Assembly (NCBI RefSeq): GCF_002846335.1
Contig: NZ_PJMQ01000001.1
Coordinates: forward strand, 1,984,001 to 2,048,000
Source: Janthinobacterium sp. 61
GTDB lineage: Bacteria; Pseudomonadota; Gammaproteobacteria; Burkholderiales; Burkholderiaceae_D
DNA: 64,000 nucleotides
Direction of reading: 5' to 3'
Part shown: positions 1 to 9,025 of the stretch, piece by piece
Numbering within the stretch: the stretch's first letter is position 1
Layout: the number at the start of each line of letters is the position of its first letter
The notes under the pieces: generated by a model
Told to the model about the DNA's origin: nothing
Databases searched by the model: none
The model's input: only the letters and a program-made list of their open reading frames with translations
Position numbers and translations under genes: made by a program

Positions 1-512
1 TGATCGGCGAAGGCATCGACGTGGCCATCCGCATCGCCAGCCTGTCCGATTCCACTCTGGTGAGCACGAAACTGGCCGATAACCAGCGCGTGCTGGTCGG
101 TTCGCCCGCCTATTTGAAACGGGCAGGCACGCCGCGCATCCCCGCCGACCTGGCGAAACATAATTGCCTGGCGATCAGCAGCGAAGGTAGCCAGCGGGGC
201 TGGACCTTCCGCGAAAACGGCAAGAACGTCATTTTAAAGGTGGCGGGCAATATGGTGTGCAACGATGGCGAAGTGCTGCACGACTGGGCCCTGGCCGGCA
301 AGGGGCTGGCGTGGCGCTCGATGTGGGAAGTGGGTGCCGAAATCGCCTCGGGCCAGCTGGTGACGGTGCTCGATCAGTTCGCCGCGCCGGGCAACGACAT
401 CTACGCCGTGTTCGCCCAGCGCCGTCATTTGCCGCTGCGCATACGGGCGTTTGTGGATTTTTTGCGGCATAGCTATTCGCAAGCCGATTACTGGCGCGAA
501 CGCGCTATCTGA
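1..512 (+). CDS. LysR-family transcriptional regulator, C-terminal part (5' truncated by window)
   Basis: The reading frame is open from the first bases (codons start at base 3), so the gene begins before the window. What is present is the effector-binding half of a LysR-type regulator: an entry strand like DVAIRI, a segment like RVLVGSPAYLKR, then the usual GKGLAWRSMWEV hinge and a C-terminal FVDFLRH helix. The DNA-binding helix-turn-helix is outside the window. LysR proteins bind a small-molecule inducer in this periplasmic-binding-protein-like fold and control nearby, often divergent, genes; the target cannot be inferred here. The family call is firm, the specificity unknown. Confidence 0.9.
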   Translation, partial: IGEGIDVAIRIASLSDSTLVSTKLADNQRVLVGSPAYLKRAGTPRIPADLAKHNCLAISSEGSQRGWTFRENGKNVILKVAGNMVCNDGEVLHDWALAGKGLAWRSMWEVGAEIASGQLVTVLDQFAAPGNDIYAVFAQRRHLPLRIRAFVDFLRHSYSQADYWRERAI

Positions 513-769
513 GGACGCCGGACCAACGCTGCTGCGCGTCTGCACAAGCCGCCTGCGATGCTCACCACCTCGGCGGCCCCGTACTGACGACGGTTGCGCT
601 TCTCGGCCACCTCTGCCTTCCGCTTGCAATGGTGTTGTCCGGGTCGAGACGTCAATGGAGCAAATCGCAGCGGAGCAGCCTGGCCCCTGACGAAAAGTAC
701 GCAAAAAAGAGCTGCGGAACCCATAAAACACACGCAAAACCCATGCTTCACGGAAATTTAGGCGAAAAA
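513..769. other. Intergenic stretch without a recognisable gene
   Basis: Between the LysR stop and the cold-shock terminator I find no convincing coding sequence. Short open frames on both strands are rich in Arg, Pro and Cys and lack a ribosome-binding site or recognisable domain. No promoter, repeat or RNA structure stands out. Confidence 0.5.
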
Positions 770-792
770 AAATCCTCGGAGACCGAGGATTT
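770..792 (-). terminator. Rho-independent terminator of the cold-shock gene, possibly bidirectional
   Basis: Perfect 10-bp inverted repeat AAATCCTCGG / CCGAGGATTT with a 3-nt loop. Read on the minus strand it is followed by a run of T residues (the A run at 764-770), the classical intrinsic terminator layout, 25 bp after the stop codon of the cold-shock gene. The plus-strand side is also T-rich, so it may stop LysR transcripts as well. Confidence 0.85.
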
Positions 793-816
793 CTTTATTT
801 CGTTTGATCCAGCGTA

Positions 817-1020
817 TTAGATTGGCTGAATGTTCGAAGCTTGCTTGCCTTTAGGGCCAGCGGTCACTTCAAAAGAAACGCGTTGGTTCTCTTGCAGGGA
901 CTTGAAGCCGTTCGACTGGATAGCCGAGAAGTGAGCGAACAGATCTTCGCCGCCTTCGTCAGGGGTAATAAAGCCGAAACCCTTCGAATCATTGAACCAT
1001 TTTACGATGCCAGTTGCCAT
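817..1020 (-). CDS. Cold-shock protein, CspA family
   Basis: A 67-residue single cold-shock domain protein, the normal size for CspA-like RNA chaperones. It starts [10 protein letters not shown] and carries both nucleic-acid-binding motifs: RNP1 KGFGFI at residues 13-18 and RNP2 LFAHF at residues 27-31. Such proteins bind single-stranded RNA in the cytoplasm, melt secondary structure and help translation at low temperature or during growth transitions. It is monocistronic, ends in a strong terminator and has a long gene-free stretch upstream (1021-1318), as expected for csp genes with thermosensitive leaders. Which paralogue it is cannot be decided from sequence. Confidence 0.95.
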   Translation of the reverse strand: MATGIVKWFNDSKGFGFITPDEGGEDLFAHFSAIQSNGFKSLQENQRVSFEVTAGPKGKQASNIQPI

Positions 1021-1318
1021 TACAATTTCCTATTTCAGTTAAGTTGGGCTTGCGCCCGTTATATCGTTTGAAGCAAGAAAGAAATGACAGACTAACTGCA
1101 CTACTACCTCGAATCCAACGATGTCCAATTATACCAACAAAACCGAGAAAAACCATTCTTTCGCAAAATAAACTTGCGAACACTACTTTGATAGCCAAAT
1201 CCCAGTCTTGCGGCGCCCCGTACCAGCGGCTTGAAGACACTATATCCTAATCTGCGACGCCGATGCTTTGCGTTGCATCAAATGAATCATAGTAACCACA
1301 ATGCCTAGCTGTACTTAT
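1021..1318 (-). promoter_or_regulatory. Upstream region and probable long 5' leader of the cold-shock gene
   Basis: This roughly 300-bp stretch has no gene and is richer in A/T than its surroundings. It includes a 7-bp inverted repeat TTCGCAA / TTGCGAA (1160-1166 and 1174-1180). Cold-shock genes usually have long structured leaders controlling mRNA stability and translation, so a leader is the likeliest content. I could not assign a convincing -35/-10 pair. Confidence 0.4.
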
Positions 1319-1681
1319 TCACACGCTGAAATGGGTGGCGCCCGCGTCGCGTGCGGCCCAGTGCAACAAGGCCTCCACTTGCCCCCGCACGGAGGGCCAT
1401 TCCGCCACCGCCTGCGCCGGCGCATTGAGCATGGCGCGCACCTGCTGTTCGATGCGCCGGCATTCCTGGCCCAGCGCAGCGAAACCGAAGGTGGCGGCCG
1501 AGCCGGCAACCGCATGCAGCGCACGGTGCAGCTCCGTCAACGGTTCCAGGCGAGGGCCTTCGCTATCGCAGCGGCCGCTGGCCTGCGTGATCGCTTGCAT
1601 CAGGGCTGGCACGCCGGCCGCATACTTCTCGTTCAGGGCGCGCAAACGCGCGCGATAATCCGGGTCGATCAAGGTTGCCAT
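1319..1681 (-). CDS. Hpt domain phosphotransfer protein
   Basis: A 120-residue all-alpha protein that is essentially one histidine phosphotransfer domain. The Hpt signature is visible as LHAVAGSAATFGF, with the phosphorylatable histidine at about residue 56; the following Gly and the small-residue run match the usual HxLKGsAxxxG pattern, with Ala in place of the typical Lys. The start at MATLIDPDYRARL is chosen because sequence upstream of it in the same frame is low quality and overlaps upp. It lies 22 bp downstream of upp in the same direction. Hpt proteins shuttle phosphate between hybrid kinases and response regulators; no partner kinase is adjacent, so its circuit is unknown. Confidence 0.8.
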   Translation of the reverse strand: MATLIDPDYRARLRALNEKYAAGVPALMQAITQASGRCDSEGPRLEPLTELHRALHAVAGSAATFGFAALGQECRRIEQQVRAMLNAPAQAVAEWPSVRGQVEALLHWAARDAGATHFSV

Positions 1682-1703
1682 CGCAATACTCGCCTGAATG
1701 CGC

Positions 1704-2354
1704 TTACTTGGTGCCGAAGATGCGGTCGCCGGCATCGCCCAGGCCCGGCACGATGTAGGCGTGATCATCCAGGTGCGAATCAAGCGAGGCGCAGAACATC
1801 TTGACGTTCGGATGCGCGTTCTGGAACACGGTCACGCCTTCCGGTGCGGCCACCAGCGCCAGGAAGATGATCTGCTCGTCCGTCACGCCCCGCTTCTTCA
1901 GCACGTCAACGGCGTACACGGCCGAATTGCCGGTCGCCACCATCGGGTCGCACAGAATGAAGGTGCGCTCGTTCAGGTCCGGCAGGCGCACCAGGTATTC
2001 CACCGGCATATGCGTGGCCGGGTCGCGGTACACGCCGATGTGACCCACGCGGGCCGATGGCACCAGGTTCAGCAAGCCATCGCTCATGCCGATGCCGGCG
2101 CGCAGGATGGGCACAATCGCCAGTTTCTTGCCTGCAATAACAGGCGCGTCTATGGTCACCAGCGGCGTCTTGATTTCGCGCGTGGTCAACGGCAGGTCGC
2201 GCGTGATTTCATAGCCCATCAGCAAGGTGATTTCCTTGAGCAATTCGCGGAAGGTACGCGTCGACGTGTCGTGCTCGCGCATGTGGCTCAGTTTGTGCTG
2301 GATCAATGGATGATCGGTAATGAACAAATTCGGGAAGCGTGGATCTTGTTTCAT
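1704..2354 (-). CDS. upp: Uracil phosphoribosyltransferase
   Basis: Full-length 216-residue enzyme of pyrimidine salvage that converts uracil and PRPP to UMP in the cytoplasm. The PRPP-binding loop [11 protein letters not shown] is at residues 135-145, and the C-terminal uracil-binding segment ends [13 protein letters not shown] as in well-studied Upp proteins. The start [11 protein letters not shown] follows an A/G-rich but weak ribosome-binding region. It probably shares a transcript with the Hpt gene 22 bp downstream; that pairing is unusual and has no obvious metabolic logic. No uracil permease gene is next to it. Confidence 0.97.
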   Translation of the reverse strand: MKQDPRFPNLFITDHPLIQHKLSHMREHDTSTRTFRELLKEITLLMGYEITRDLPLTTREIKTPLVTIDAPVIAGKKLAIVPILRAGIGMSDGLLNLVPSARVGHIGVYRDPATHMPVEYLVRLPDLNERTFILCDPMVATGNSAVYAVDVLKKRGVTDEQIIFLALVAAPEGVTVFQNAHPNVKMFCASLDSHLDDHAYIVPGLGDAGDRIFGTK

Positions 2355-2499
2355 CTTGTTTTTCTTTCTCTGCTATCTGGCGCGGCGGCAAGCATGGCCG
2401 CAGGCGCGTTGTGTGTCGATAAAATGATGGATTGCCGCATTATCCCAGCCCACAGCCCGCCTGTGGCTGGAATTTTCGAAATAATCGGATTTATCGGGG

Positions 2500-4182
2500 T
2501 CAATACTCGCGCAGAGCGCGCCTCAGGATAGCCGCGCAATCAGTGCCCGCCGGCAAGCGCCCATACGCGCCACCCGGCGCTTGCAACAGGCGCGACTGCA
2601 GGAATGCCTGCGCAACGAAGGGCGGCGCATGGCGCAGCAGCAATCCCGCCTGCACGGCCAGCACGATGCGCTCAGATAATTGCCTGGCGCCAAATTCATC
2701 GGCCTGCGGCCCGTCCAGTTCGGCCATCAGGCGCGTCCGGTACTCAGCAAAGGCGGCGTCGGTATCGCCGGCCAGCGCCAGCTCGGCCGCCAGGGCGTCG
2801 CGCGCGGCCGGCGACTTGCCGAAAGCGCGCAAGACGTCGAGACACATGACGTTGCCCGAACCCTCCCAGATCGAGTTGACGGGCAGCTCCCGATACAGGC
2901 GCGCCAGCGGCGCATCTTCCACATAGCCAGTGCCGCCCAGCACCTCCATGGCTTCCGCGCCGAAGCCGGGACCGCGCTTGCAAATCCAGTACTTGCCGGC
3001 CGGTGTCAGCACGCGGGCCAGCATGGCTTGCTGCGGATCGTCCTTTTCATCGAAACAACGGGCCAGGCGCAGGGCAAACGCGGTGGCGGCTTCGGATTCA
3101 AGCGCCAGGTCGGCCAGCACGTTCTGCATCAGGGGCTGCTCGACCAGCGGCTTGCCGAACACGGCCCGCTGGCGCGCATGATGCAGCGCCTGCGTCAGGG
3201 CGGCGCGCATGATGCCGGTGCTGCCCAGCACGCAATCGAGGCGCGTGTGGCTGGCCATTTCCAGGATGGTGGGAATGCCCCGCCCCGGCTGGCCCACCAG
3301 CCAGCCGTAGGCATTGGCAAATTCCACTTCCGACGAGGCATTCGAGCGGTTGCCCAGCTTATCTTTCAGGCGCTGTACACGGATGGCATTGCGGCTGCCG
3401 TCGGGCAGGTAGCGGGGCAAAAAGAAACAGGACAATCCCCCCTCTTCCGCCTGCGCCAGGATCAGATGGGCATCGCACTGCGGCGCCGAGAAAAACCATT
3501 TGTGGCCGACGATGCGCCAGGCGCCGCCAGCCTCGTCGCCGAACAGGGCCCGCGCCTCGTCCGGCGGCACGGGTACGGCGCGCGTGGTATTGCTGCGCAC
3601 ATCCGAGCCGCCCTGCTTTTCCGTCATGCCCATGCCGACCAGGGCGCCACGCTTCTGTTCCACGGGGAGGGAGCGGGGATCGTATTCGCGCGAGAGGATT
3701 TTCGGCAGCCAGCGCTGCGCGATTTGCGGCAGATCAAGGGCCTGGCGCAAGGCGGGCACCGAGGCATACGTCATCGTCACAGGACACTGCGTGCCGTTTT
3801 CCACCTGTCCTACTAATAGATAGGCGGCCGCGCGCGCCACCTGGGCACCGGGCCCTGGCGACGCCCAGGGCGCAGCGTGCGCGCCGGCGCCCACGAGGAT
3901 AGCCATCAGCTCATGCCAGGCCGGATGGAATAGCACTTCGTCGATGCGGCGCCCGGCCCGGTCGAACTGCTGCAGCTCGGGCTTATGGATATTGGCCAAG
4001 CGCGCCAGCGCGTAGGTCTCGGCGTGGCCCAGCTTTTCGCCCAGCGCGTCGAGCTCCTGCAGCGCGGCGCCGCCGCCCTCGCGCAGCAGCGCTTCGATCA
4101 GCGCGGGATCGCTGGCGAAGAGATTGACGTTTTCAAACGGCGTGGCCTGGTTGAAAACTTCATGCGTGTCAAAGGCATTCAT
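2500..4182 (-). CDS. AidB-like acyl-CoA dehydrogenase family flavoprotein
   Basis: A protein of about 560 residues of the acyl-CoA dehydrogenase superfamily, AidB branch. The N-terminus (HEVFNQATPFENVNLF) and the signature SIWEGSGNVMCLDVLR near residues 437-452 are characteristic of AidB, an FAD protein induced in the adaptive response to alkylation damage. The middle carries the flavin-domain motif GMGMTEKQGGSDVRSN. The ATG at 4182 is preferred over an upstream in-frame codon because GGGAG sits just before it. AidB proteins bind DNA in Escherichia coli and may destroy alkylating agents, but the substrate is unsettled. No ada or alkB gene is nearby, so a catabolic acyl-CoA role is also possible. 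Confidence 0.85.
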   Translation of the reverse strand: MNAFDTHEVFNQATPFENVNLFASDPALIEALLREGGGAALQELDALGEKLGHAETYALARLANIHKPELQQFDRAGRRIDEVLFHPAWHELMAILVGAGAHAAPWASPGPGAQVARAAAYLLVGQVENGTQCPVTMTYASVPALRQALDLPQIAQRWLPKILSREYDPRSLPVEQKRGALVGMGMTEKQGGSDVRSNTTRAVPVPPDEARALFGDEAGGAWRIVGHKWFFSAPQCDAHLILAQAEEGGLSCFFLPRYLPDGSRNAIRVQRLKDKLGNRSNASSEVEFANAYGWLVGQPGRGIPTILEMASHTRLDCVLGSTGIMRAALTQALHHARQRAVFGKPLVEQPLMQNVLADLALESEAATAFALRLARCFDEKDDPQQAMLARVLTPAGKYWICKRGPGFGAEAMEVLGGTGYVEDAPLARLYRELPVNSIWEGSGNVMCLDVLRAFGKSPAARDALAAELALAGDTDAAFAEYRTRLMAELDGPQADEFGARQLSERIVLAVQAGLLLRHAPPFVAQAFLQSRLLQAPGGAYGRLPAGTDCAAILRRALREY

Positions 4183-4577
4183 GGGGGTCTCCCGCGTTTT
4201 GTTATCATGGCGCCCTTGCCGTCGCTGGCGCACCGTCAACACCGTCTGCCAGCCAGACTAGCCTAAAGCGCATGTCAGGGCAAGCGCGCTACAGGAGACA
4301 GGTGCGGCAGAAAGTTTCCACAGGGAACGAAATGCCTGCGCATGTCGCGCGGGATGATTTTTTTCATGGAAGACAGGAATATTTACAAAACCTGAAGTAA
4401 TGTTGCTCTATTTCATGTAATCGAATGCTTTTCAATGATACATTTCGTGTAGATCGCGTTCAGATATTTGCCCGCCGGCCCGCTGTGGCGCGCGTAGCGC
4501 ACGATGCACTGTTTCCGTTGGCGCCCTGCCCTGCAGCGAGCGCCGGCACTGATAATAAAAAGGTAAAAGCCAGCACG
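4183..4577. other. Divergent intergenic region between AidB-like and GGDEF-EAL genes
   Basis: About 395 bp separating two divergent genes. The part around 4350-4450 is A/T-rich and is the best place for the two promoters, but I cannot assign specific -35/-10 elements. An in-frame extension of the downstream gene reaches 4425; it looks non-coding in composition. Confidence 0.4.
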
Positions 4578-6317
4578 ATGTTTTCCAGTACCCCATCCGC
4601 CGCCCACCGCGAGGCACGCCACGAGTTGGACAACCTCATGGAAGAGGCCGGCGACGTCGTGTTCCGGCTCGATACGGACGGCCTGATCCTGTTCGCCAGC
4701 AAGCGCGCAGCCACCCTGTTCGGCGCACCATCGGGCCTGACCGGCCATTTGCTGCTGCCGCTGGCGGCCGAAGCGTCGCGCGCGGCGCTGCAGGCCGCGC
4801 TGGAAGATTCCCTGGAAGAACCTGGACGCCTGGAAGTGCGCCTGCAAACGCCGGACCAGGAAATCTGGTTCGAGCTGCGCCTGTCTTCTTATATGAACGC
4901 GGACGGCATCGCCGAATTGCTGGTGGTCGGGCGCGACACGTCGGCCCAGCACAACACGGAAGAACGCTTGCGCCACATGGCCACGCACGACGCGCTCACC
5001 GGCCTGCCGAACCGCCTGTTGCTGTCGGACCGTATCCGCATGGTCATCGCCCAGGCGGCGCGTTCGGGCCAGGGGTTTTCGGTCGCCACCATCGGTCTCG
5101 ATGGTTTTAAAAAGGTCAACGATGGCCTGGGCCACCCCGTCGGCGACGCCGTGCTGCGCCTGGCCGCCGCGCGCCTGCGCAAGACCTTGCGCGACAGCGA
5201 TACCCTGGCGCGCGTGGGCGGCGATGAATTTGTCGCCGTGCTGCCCGGCAGCGCTACCGATGCGCAAATCAAACTGGTGACGGGCCGCCTGCTGGCCACC
5301 CTGCAAGCGCCGTTCGAAGTCGATGGCCACACGATCTACGTGGGCGCGTCCGTCGGCGTAGCTATCTATCCGCAGCATGCGGAAGATGAAGTGCGCCTGG
5401 TGGCGCTGGCCGATGCAGCCATGTCGCGCGCCAAGGAAACGGGCAAGGCCCGCTGCCTGGTCTATAGCCCGCGCCTGAATGGCCCGTCGGAACATGATAT
5501 TTCGCTGGAAGCGGCCATGTTCCACGCCGTGCGCGAAGGAGAATTTCTGCTCTTTTACCAGCCCATCGTCGATGCGCACACGCGGCAAATCCAGGGTTTC
5601 GAAACCCTGATGCGCTGGAAACACCCGACCCTGGGCCTGGTGCCGCCCGTGCGTTTCATCCCGATCGCCGAAGCCAATGGCCTGATCAACCTGCTGGGCG
5701 CCTGGGCGCTAAAGGCTGCCTGCGTGCAGCTCAAGCAGTTCCAGGAAGTGGCCAAGCGGCCGCTGTACATCTCCGTCAATATCAGCCCGCGCCAGTTCCG
5801 CAACGACAAATTCCTCGACGTGCTCGATGACGCCATCGCGTTTTCAGGACTCTCCGGCGAACACCTGGTGCTGGAAATTACGGAAGGCACCCTGATGATC
5901 GACCCAGTGCATGCGGAAACCATCCTCGTCAAGATGACGGAGCGCCGCGCGCGCATCGCCATCGACGATTTCGGCACCGGCTATTCCTCTCTCGCGTATC
6001 TGAAGCGCTTCCCCATTTCAGTACTGAAGATCGACCGTACCTTCATCAAGGACTTGCCCGAATCGAGCAAGGATGCGGCCATCTGCAACACCATTCTCGA
6101 CCTGGCCAAGCATTTGAATTTGTCCGTGGTGGCCGAAGGCGTGGAAACGGAGGAGCAGATGCACTTCATGGAGTCGCGCGGCTGCCAGTATGTGCAAGGC
6201 TATTTGACGGGCAAGCCGATGCCGGCCCATGCCGCGCTATCGGCCTTGAGCGAAAAAACCTATGCGGCGCTGGTGCCCACGCCGTCTGCCAATGAACAGC
6301 GCGGAGGGGTGCAATGA
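4578..6317 (+). CDS. PAS-GGDEF-EAL cyclic-di-GMP turnover protein
   Basis: A soluble 579-residue protein with a PAS-like sensor at about residues 15-130, a GGDEF diguanylate cyclase domain with intact GGDEF at 214-218, and an EAL phosphodiesterase domain at about 320-560. An RDSD inhibitory-site motif precedes GGDEF by five residues, so product feedback is expected. The EAL motif reads ETL (342-344), keeping the catalytic Glu, and the other metal/base residues are present (EITE, IDDFGTGYSSL, KIDR, AEGVE). Both activities are therefore possible. The ATG at 4578 has an AAAGG ribosome-binding site; the longer in-frame start is less likely. Its end overlaps the HDOD gene by 4 bp (ATGA), implying coupled translation. 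Confidence 0.92.
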   Translation: MFSSTPSAAHREARHELDNLMEEAGDVVFRLDTDGLILFASKRAATLFGAPSGLTGHLLLPLAAEASRAALQAALEDSLEEPGRLEVRLQTPDQEIWFELRLSSYMNADGIAELLVVGRDTSAQHNTEERLRHMATHDALTGLPNRLLLSDRIRMVIAQAARSGQGFSVATIGLDGFKKVNDGLGHPVGDAVLRLAAARLRKTLRDSDTLARVGGDEFVAVLPGSATDAQIKLVTGRLLATLQAPFEVDGHTIYVGASVGVAIYPQHAEDEVRLVALADAAMSRAKETGKARCLVYSPRLNGPSEHDISLEAAMFHAVREGEFLLFYQPIVDAHTRQIQGFETLMRWKHPTLGLVPPVRFIPIAEANGLINLLGAWALKAACVQLKQFQEVAKRPLYISVNISPRQFRNDKFLDVLDDAIAFSGLSGEHLVLEITEGTLMIDPVHAETILVKMTERRARIAIDDFGTGYSSLAYLKRFPISVLKIDRTFIKDLPESSKDAAICNTILDLAKHLNLSVVAEGVETEEQMHFMESRGCQYVQGYLTGKPMPAHAALSALSEKTYAALVPTPSANEQRGGVQ

Positions 6318-7810
6318 ATCCAGGTCATTTCACAGTGCCGACACAGCTCGGCAAAAACACCCTGGACCTGCTGTGGGCACGCACGCGCCAGCAGGGCGAC
6401 ATGCCCGGCTTCGCCAAGGCCATCAGCGCCATTCTGGGGGCCATGCGCGGCGAGGATGACCACGAATTCGATATCACGCAAACGGTGCTGTCGGATCCTG
6501 TCCTCACGCACAAGGTGCTCAGGCTGGCCAACAGTGGCATGTACTCGGCCTTCGGCCAGCGGGTCAACACCGTCTCGAAGGCCGTGCTGGTGCTGGGTAT
6601 CGACGCCATCGGCCATCTGGCGCTGGGCCTGAAACTGATCGAGGAGCTGTCGCAGGCGTCGCCCGACTCCGTCAGCGCCCACGTGGAAATGGAAAAGGCC
6701 GTGCTGGCCGGGATGGTGGCGCAGCAGGTAGCCACCAGCGCCGGCAGCTTGCAGGCGGAGCAAGCCGTCGTCTGTTCGATGCTGCACACCCTGGGGCGCA
6801 TGATGGTGACGTTCTACATGACGGACTTCTGGGCGCGCATGCAGGCGCATGCGGGTCCCGGCAATGAAGCGGCCGCCGCGCGCGAAATCCTTGGCCTGTC
6901 GCTGCCGGAAGTGGGCTATGCCACGGCCGCCCACTGGGGCTTGCCGCAGCACCTGATCAACGGCATGCGTCCGATGGATCCGTCGCCCGACAACGCGCCC
7001 GTCAGCGGCGCCGACTGGATGGCAGGATTGTCGACCATGGCGGCGCGCTGCGCCGACTCGCTGTGGCATGACGATGCGGCCGGCGCGGCACAGGTGCATG
7101 CGCTGATCGACGACTATGCGGGCACCCTGGGCATCACGGCGACGGACCTGGTGGTGGCCGTGGACAAGGCCAAGGCGATGGCGGCGGCCGACCTGTCGAT
7201 CGCGCCCCTGTCGAAACCGGCCGAACGGCGCGCGCGCCAGCTGGCCTCGACGCGCATGCGCGCCGAAGGCAATCGCGTCTTGATCAGCGGCCTGGCAGAC
7301 CTGCGCGGCGCCATCGGCAGCGCCAACCCGGGCCAGATGGTCTCGATGGCGCTCGAAACGCTGCACCAGGGCTTTGATTTCTCGCGCTCGGTGGCTTTCG
7401 TGCGCAACCACCGGGATCATTTGTACTCGGCGCGCATCAGCATGGGCGAAGGCATGGCCGACCTGCAGGACTTGATGGTGTTTGGCGACACGTATGAACC
7501 GAACGTGTTCCACGCGGCCCTCAATAGCGACCGCGTGATCTTCATCGACAATGCGCGCGACCCGAAATTTGCCGCCAAGCTGCCGCAATGGTGGAAAGCC
7601 ACGCTGTCGGAGGCGCGCAGCTTCGTCGTGCTGCCCCTGTCGGCCAACGGCCACCCCACGGGGTTCCTGTACGGCGACTGGGACGACAGCTTCCCGCCGA
7701 TCCAGCTGAACCAGACTGAATTTAACCTGATCAACGATATCAGGGCGTTACTGGTGCAGTCGGTGGAGATGCGGCACCAGCTCGAGCTGGTGGCAAATAA
7801 GGTAGCGTGA
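6314..7810 (+). CDS. HDOD domain protein with C-terminal GAF-like region
   Basis: A 498-residue protein with an N-terminal HDOD domain (about residues 25-220), recognisable from LSDPVLTHKVLRLANSG and the following helices. HDOD is a non-enzymatic relative of HD phosphohydrolases used in signalling proteins. The C-terminal 180 residues (DNARDPKF followed by SFVVLPLSANGHPTGFLYGD) look like a GAF sensor domain. It overlaps the preceding PAS-GGDEF-EAL gene by 4 bp, so the two are almost certainly co-translated and may act in one signalling pathway. Exact ligand and partner are unknown. Confidence 0.85.
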   Translation: MNPGHFTVPTQLGKNTLDLLWARTRQQGDMPGFAKAISAILGAMRGEDDHEFDITQTVLSDPVLTHKVLRLANSGMYSAFGQRVNTVSKAVLVLGIDAIGHLALGLKLIEELSQASPDSVSAHVEMEKAVLAGMVAQQVATSAGSLQAEQAVVCSMLHTLGRMMVTFYMTDFWARMQAHAGPGNEAAAAREILGLSLPEVGYATAAHWGLPQHLINGMRPMDPSPDNAPVSGADWMAGLSTMAARCADSLWHDDAAGAAQVHALIDDYAGTLGITATDLVVAVDKAKAMAAADLSIAPLSKPAERRARQLASTRMRAEGNRVLISGLADLRGAIGSANPGQMVSMALETLHQGFDFSRSVAFVRNHRDHLYSARISMGEGMADLQDLMVFGDTYEPNVFHAALNSDRVIFIDNARDPKFAAKLPQWWKATLSEARSFVVLPLSANGHPTGFLYGDWDDSFPPIQLNQTEFNLINDIRALLVQSVEMRHQLELVANKVA

Positions 7811-7830
7811 CAGAAAACGCCAACGATGTT

Positions 7831-7866
7831 GTCGGATTACGCGGGGCGATGCCCCGCTAATCCGAC
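7831..7866. repeat. REP-like palindromic unit, copy 1
   Basis: An almost perfect 36-nt palindrome: GTCGGATTA, one unpaired base, GCGGGGC, a GAT loop, GCCCCGC, TAATCCGAC. It sits between the convergent ends of the HDOD gene and aroC, the typical location of REP elements, and could also stop transcription or protect mRNA 3' ends. It pairs with a second, less perfect unit at 7889-7920. Confidence 0.75.
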
Positions 7867-7888
7867 CTGCACATGGCATGGGTCGTAG

Positions 7889-7920
7889 GTCGGATTAGGG
7901 CCGCAGGCCCGTCATCCGGC
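7889..7920. repeat. REP-like palindromic unit, copy 2 (imperfect)
   Basis: The same GTCGGATTA head as copy 1, followed by GGGCC, a 3-nt loop, GGCCC and a diverged tail ATCCGGC. Together with the unit at 7831-7866 it forms a two-unit cluster in an extragenic gap. A distantly similar GTCGGC...GCCGAC palindrome occurs at 30913-30948. Confidence 0.65.
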
Positions 7921-7930
7921 AACATTCAAC

Positions 7931-9025
7931 TTACTTCAACTTCGGCGTATTCACCGACACATCGCCGCATTGCGCGCGGTGCATCAGGGCGTGGTCGATC
8001 AACACCAAGGCCAGCATGGCTTCGGCGATTGGCGTGGCACGGATCCCCACGCAGGGGTCGTGGCGGCCGAAGGTTTCCACCATCACGGGATTGCCCTCTT
8101 TATCGATCGAGCGGCGCGGCGTGCGGATCGACGACGTTGGCTTGATGGCAATCGACACTTTGACATCCTGTCCCGTCGAGATACCACCGAGTACGCCACC
8201 GGCGTTATTGCCGATAAAACCTTCCGGCGTCAGTTCGTCGCCGTGCTCGGAACCCTTTTGCGCCACCGAATCGAAACCGGCGCCGATTTCCACGCCCTTG
8301 ACGGCATTGATGCCCATCATGGCGTAGGCGATGTCCGCGTCTAGCTTGTCGTAGATGGGCTGGCCCAGGCCGACCGGCACGTTTTGCGCGATCACGTCGA
8401 TGCGCGCACCGATGGAATCGCCGTCGCGGCGCAATTGATCCATGGCCTCCTCCATACGCGCGATCAGGTCCGCGTCGCCGCTGGCAGCAAAGAACGGATT
8501 CGCATGCACGTGTTCCCAGGACTGGAATGGCACGGCAATATCGCCCAACTGGCTCATGCAGCCCTTGAAGGTGGTGCCGTATTGCTGCAGCAGCCATTTC
8601 TTGGCGATGGCAGCCGCGCCCACGACGGGCGCCGTCAGGCGCGCCGAGGAGCGCCCGCCGCCGCGCGGGTCACGCACGCCGTATTTATGCCAGTAGGTGT
8701 AATCGGCGTGGCCGGGGCGGAAGCTTTCCGCGATATTGCCGTAATCCTTGCTGCGCTGGTCTTCATTGCGGATCAGCAGCGCGATGGGCGTACCCGTCGT
8801 CACACCCTGGTACACGCCCGAGAGAATCTCCACCGTATCCGATTCCTGGCGCTGCGTCACGTGGCGCGACGTGCCCGGCTTGCGGCGGTCCAGCTCGGGC
8901 TGGATATCGGCTTCCGACAGGACCAAGCCCGGCGGACAGCCATCGATCACGCAACCGATGGCCGGGCCATGCGATTCGCCGAAAGTGGTAACAGTAAACA
9001 GTTTGCCAAAAGAATTGCCGGACAT
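7931..9025 (-). CDS. aroC: Chorismate synthase
   Basis: A 364-residue full-length enzyme catalysing the last common step of the shikimate pathway: 5-enolpyruvylshikimate-3-phosphate to chorismate, needing reduced FMN. The start [10 protein letters not shown] and the signature FGESHG at residues 15-20 are diagnostic. The conserved stretches [14 protein letters not shown] and [11 protein letters not shown], and the C-terminal HDPCVGIR segment, are all present. It is a single gene on the minus strand, divergent from the REC-GGDEF-EAL gene and followed by REP-like palindromes. No anomalies are seen. Confidence 0.98.
   Translation of the reverse strand: MSGNSFGKLFTVTTFGESHGPAIGCVIDGCPPGLVLSEADIQPELDRRKPGTSRHVTQRQESDTVEILSGVYQGVTTGTPIALLIRNEDQRSKDYGNIAESFRPGHADYTYWHKYGVRDPRGGGRSSARLTAPVVGAAAIAKKWLLQQYGTTFKGCMSQLGDIAVPFQSWEHVHANPFFAASGDADLIARMEEAMDQLRRDGDSIGARIDVIAQNVPVGLGQPIYDKLDADIAYAMMGINAVKGVEIGAGFDSVAQKGSEHGDELTPEGFIGNNAGGVLGGISTGQDVKVSIAIKPTSSIRTPRRSIDKEGNPVMVETFGRHDPCVGIRATPIAEAMLALVLIDHALMHRAQCGDVSVNTPKLK

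Noticed and set aside
488..751. 87-codon minus-strand open frame between LysR and the cold-shock gene
   Set aside because: Arg/Pro/Cys-rich composition after the first 25 residues, overlaps the LysR end, no ribosome-binding site.
6260..7654. 464-codon minus-strand open frame opposite the HDOD gene, and similar long antisense frames elsewhere (for example 33126-35321, 44882-47377, 37862-39901)
   Set aside because: Long antisense frames are normal in GC-rich genomes; these are His/Arg/Gln/Gly-rich mirror sequences of real genes with no domain.
8961..9000. GTAAC and GTAAA close together near the aroC start
   Set aside because: Spacing is one base, not five, and they lie inside coding sequence; not a CpxR-type tandem box.
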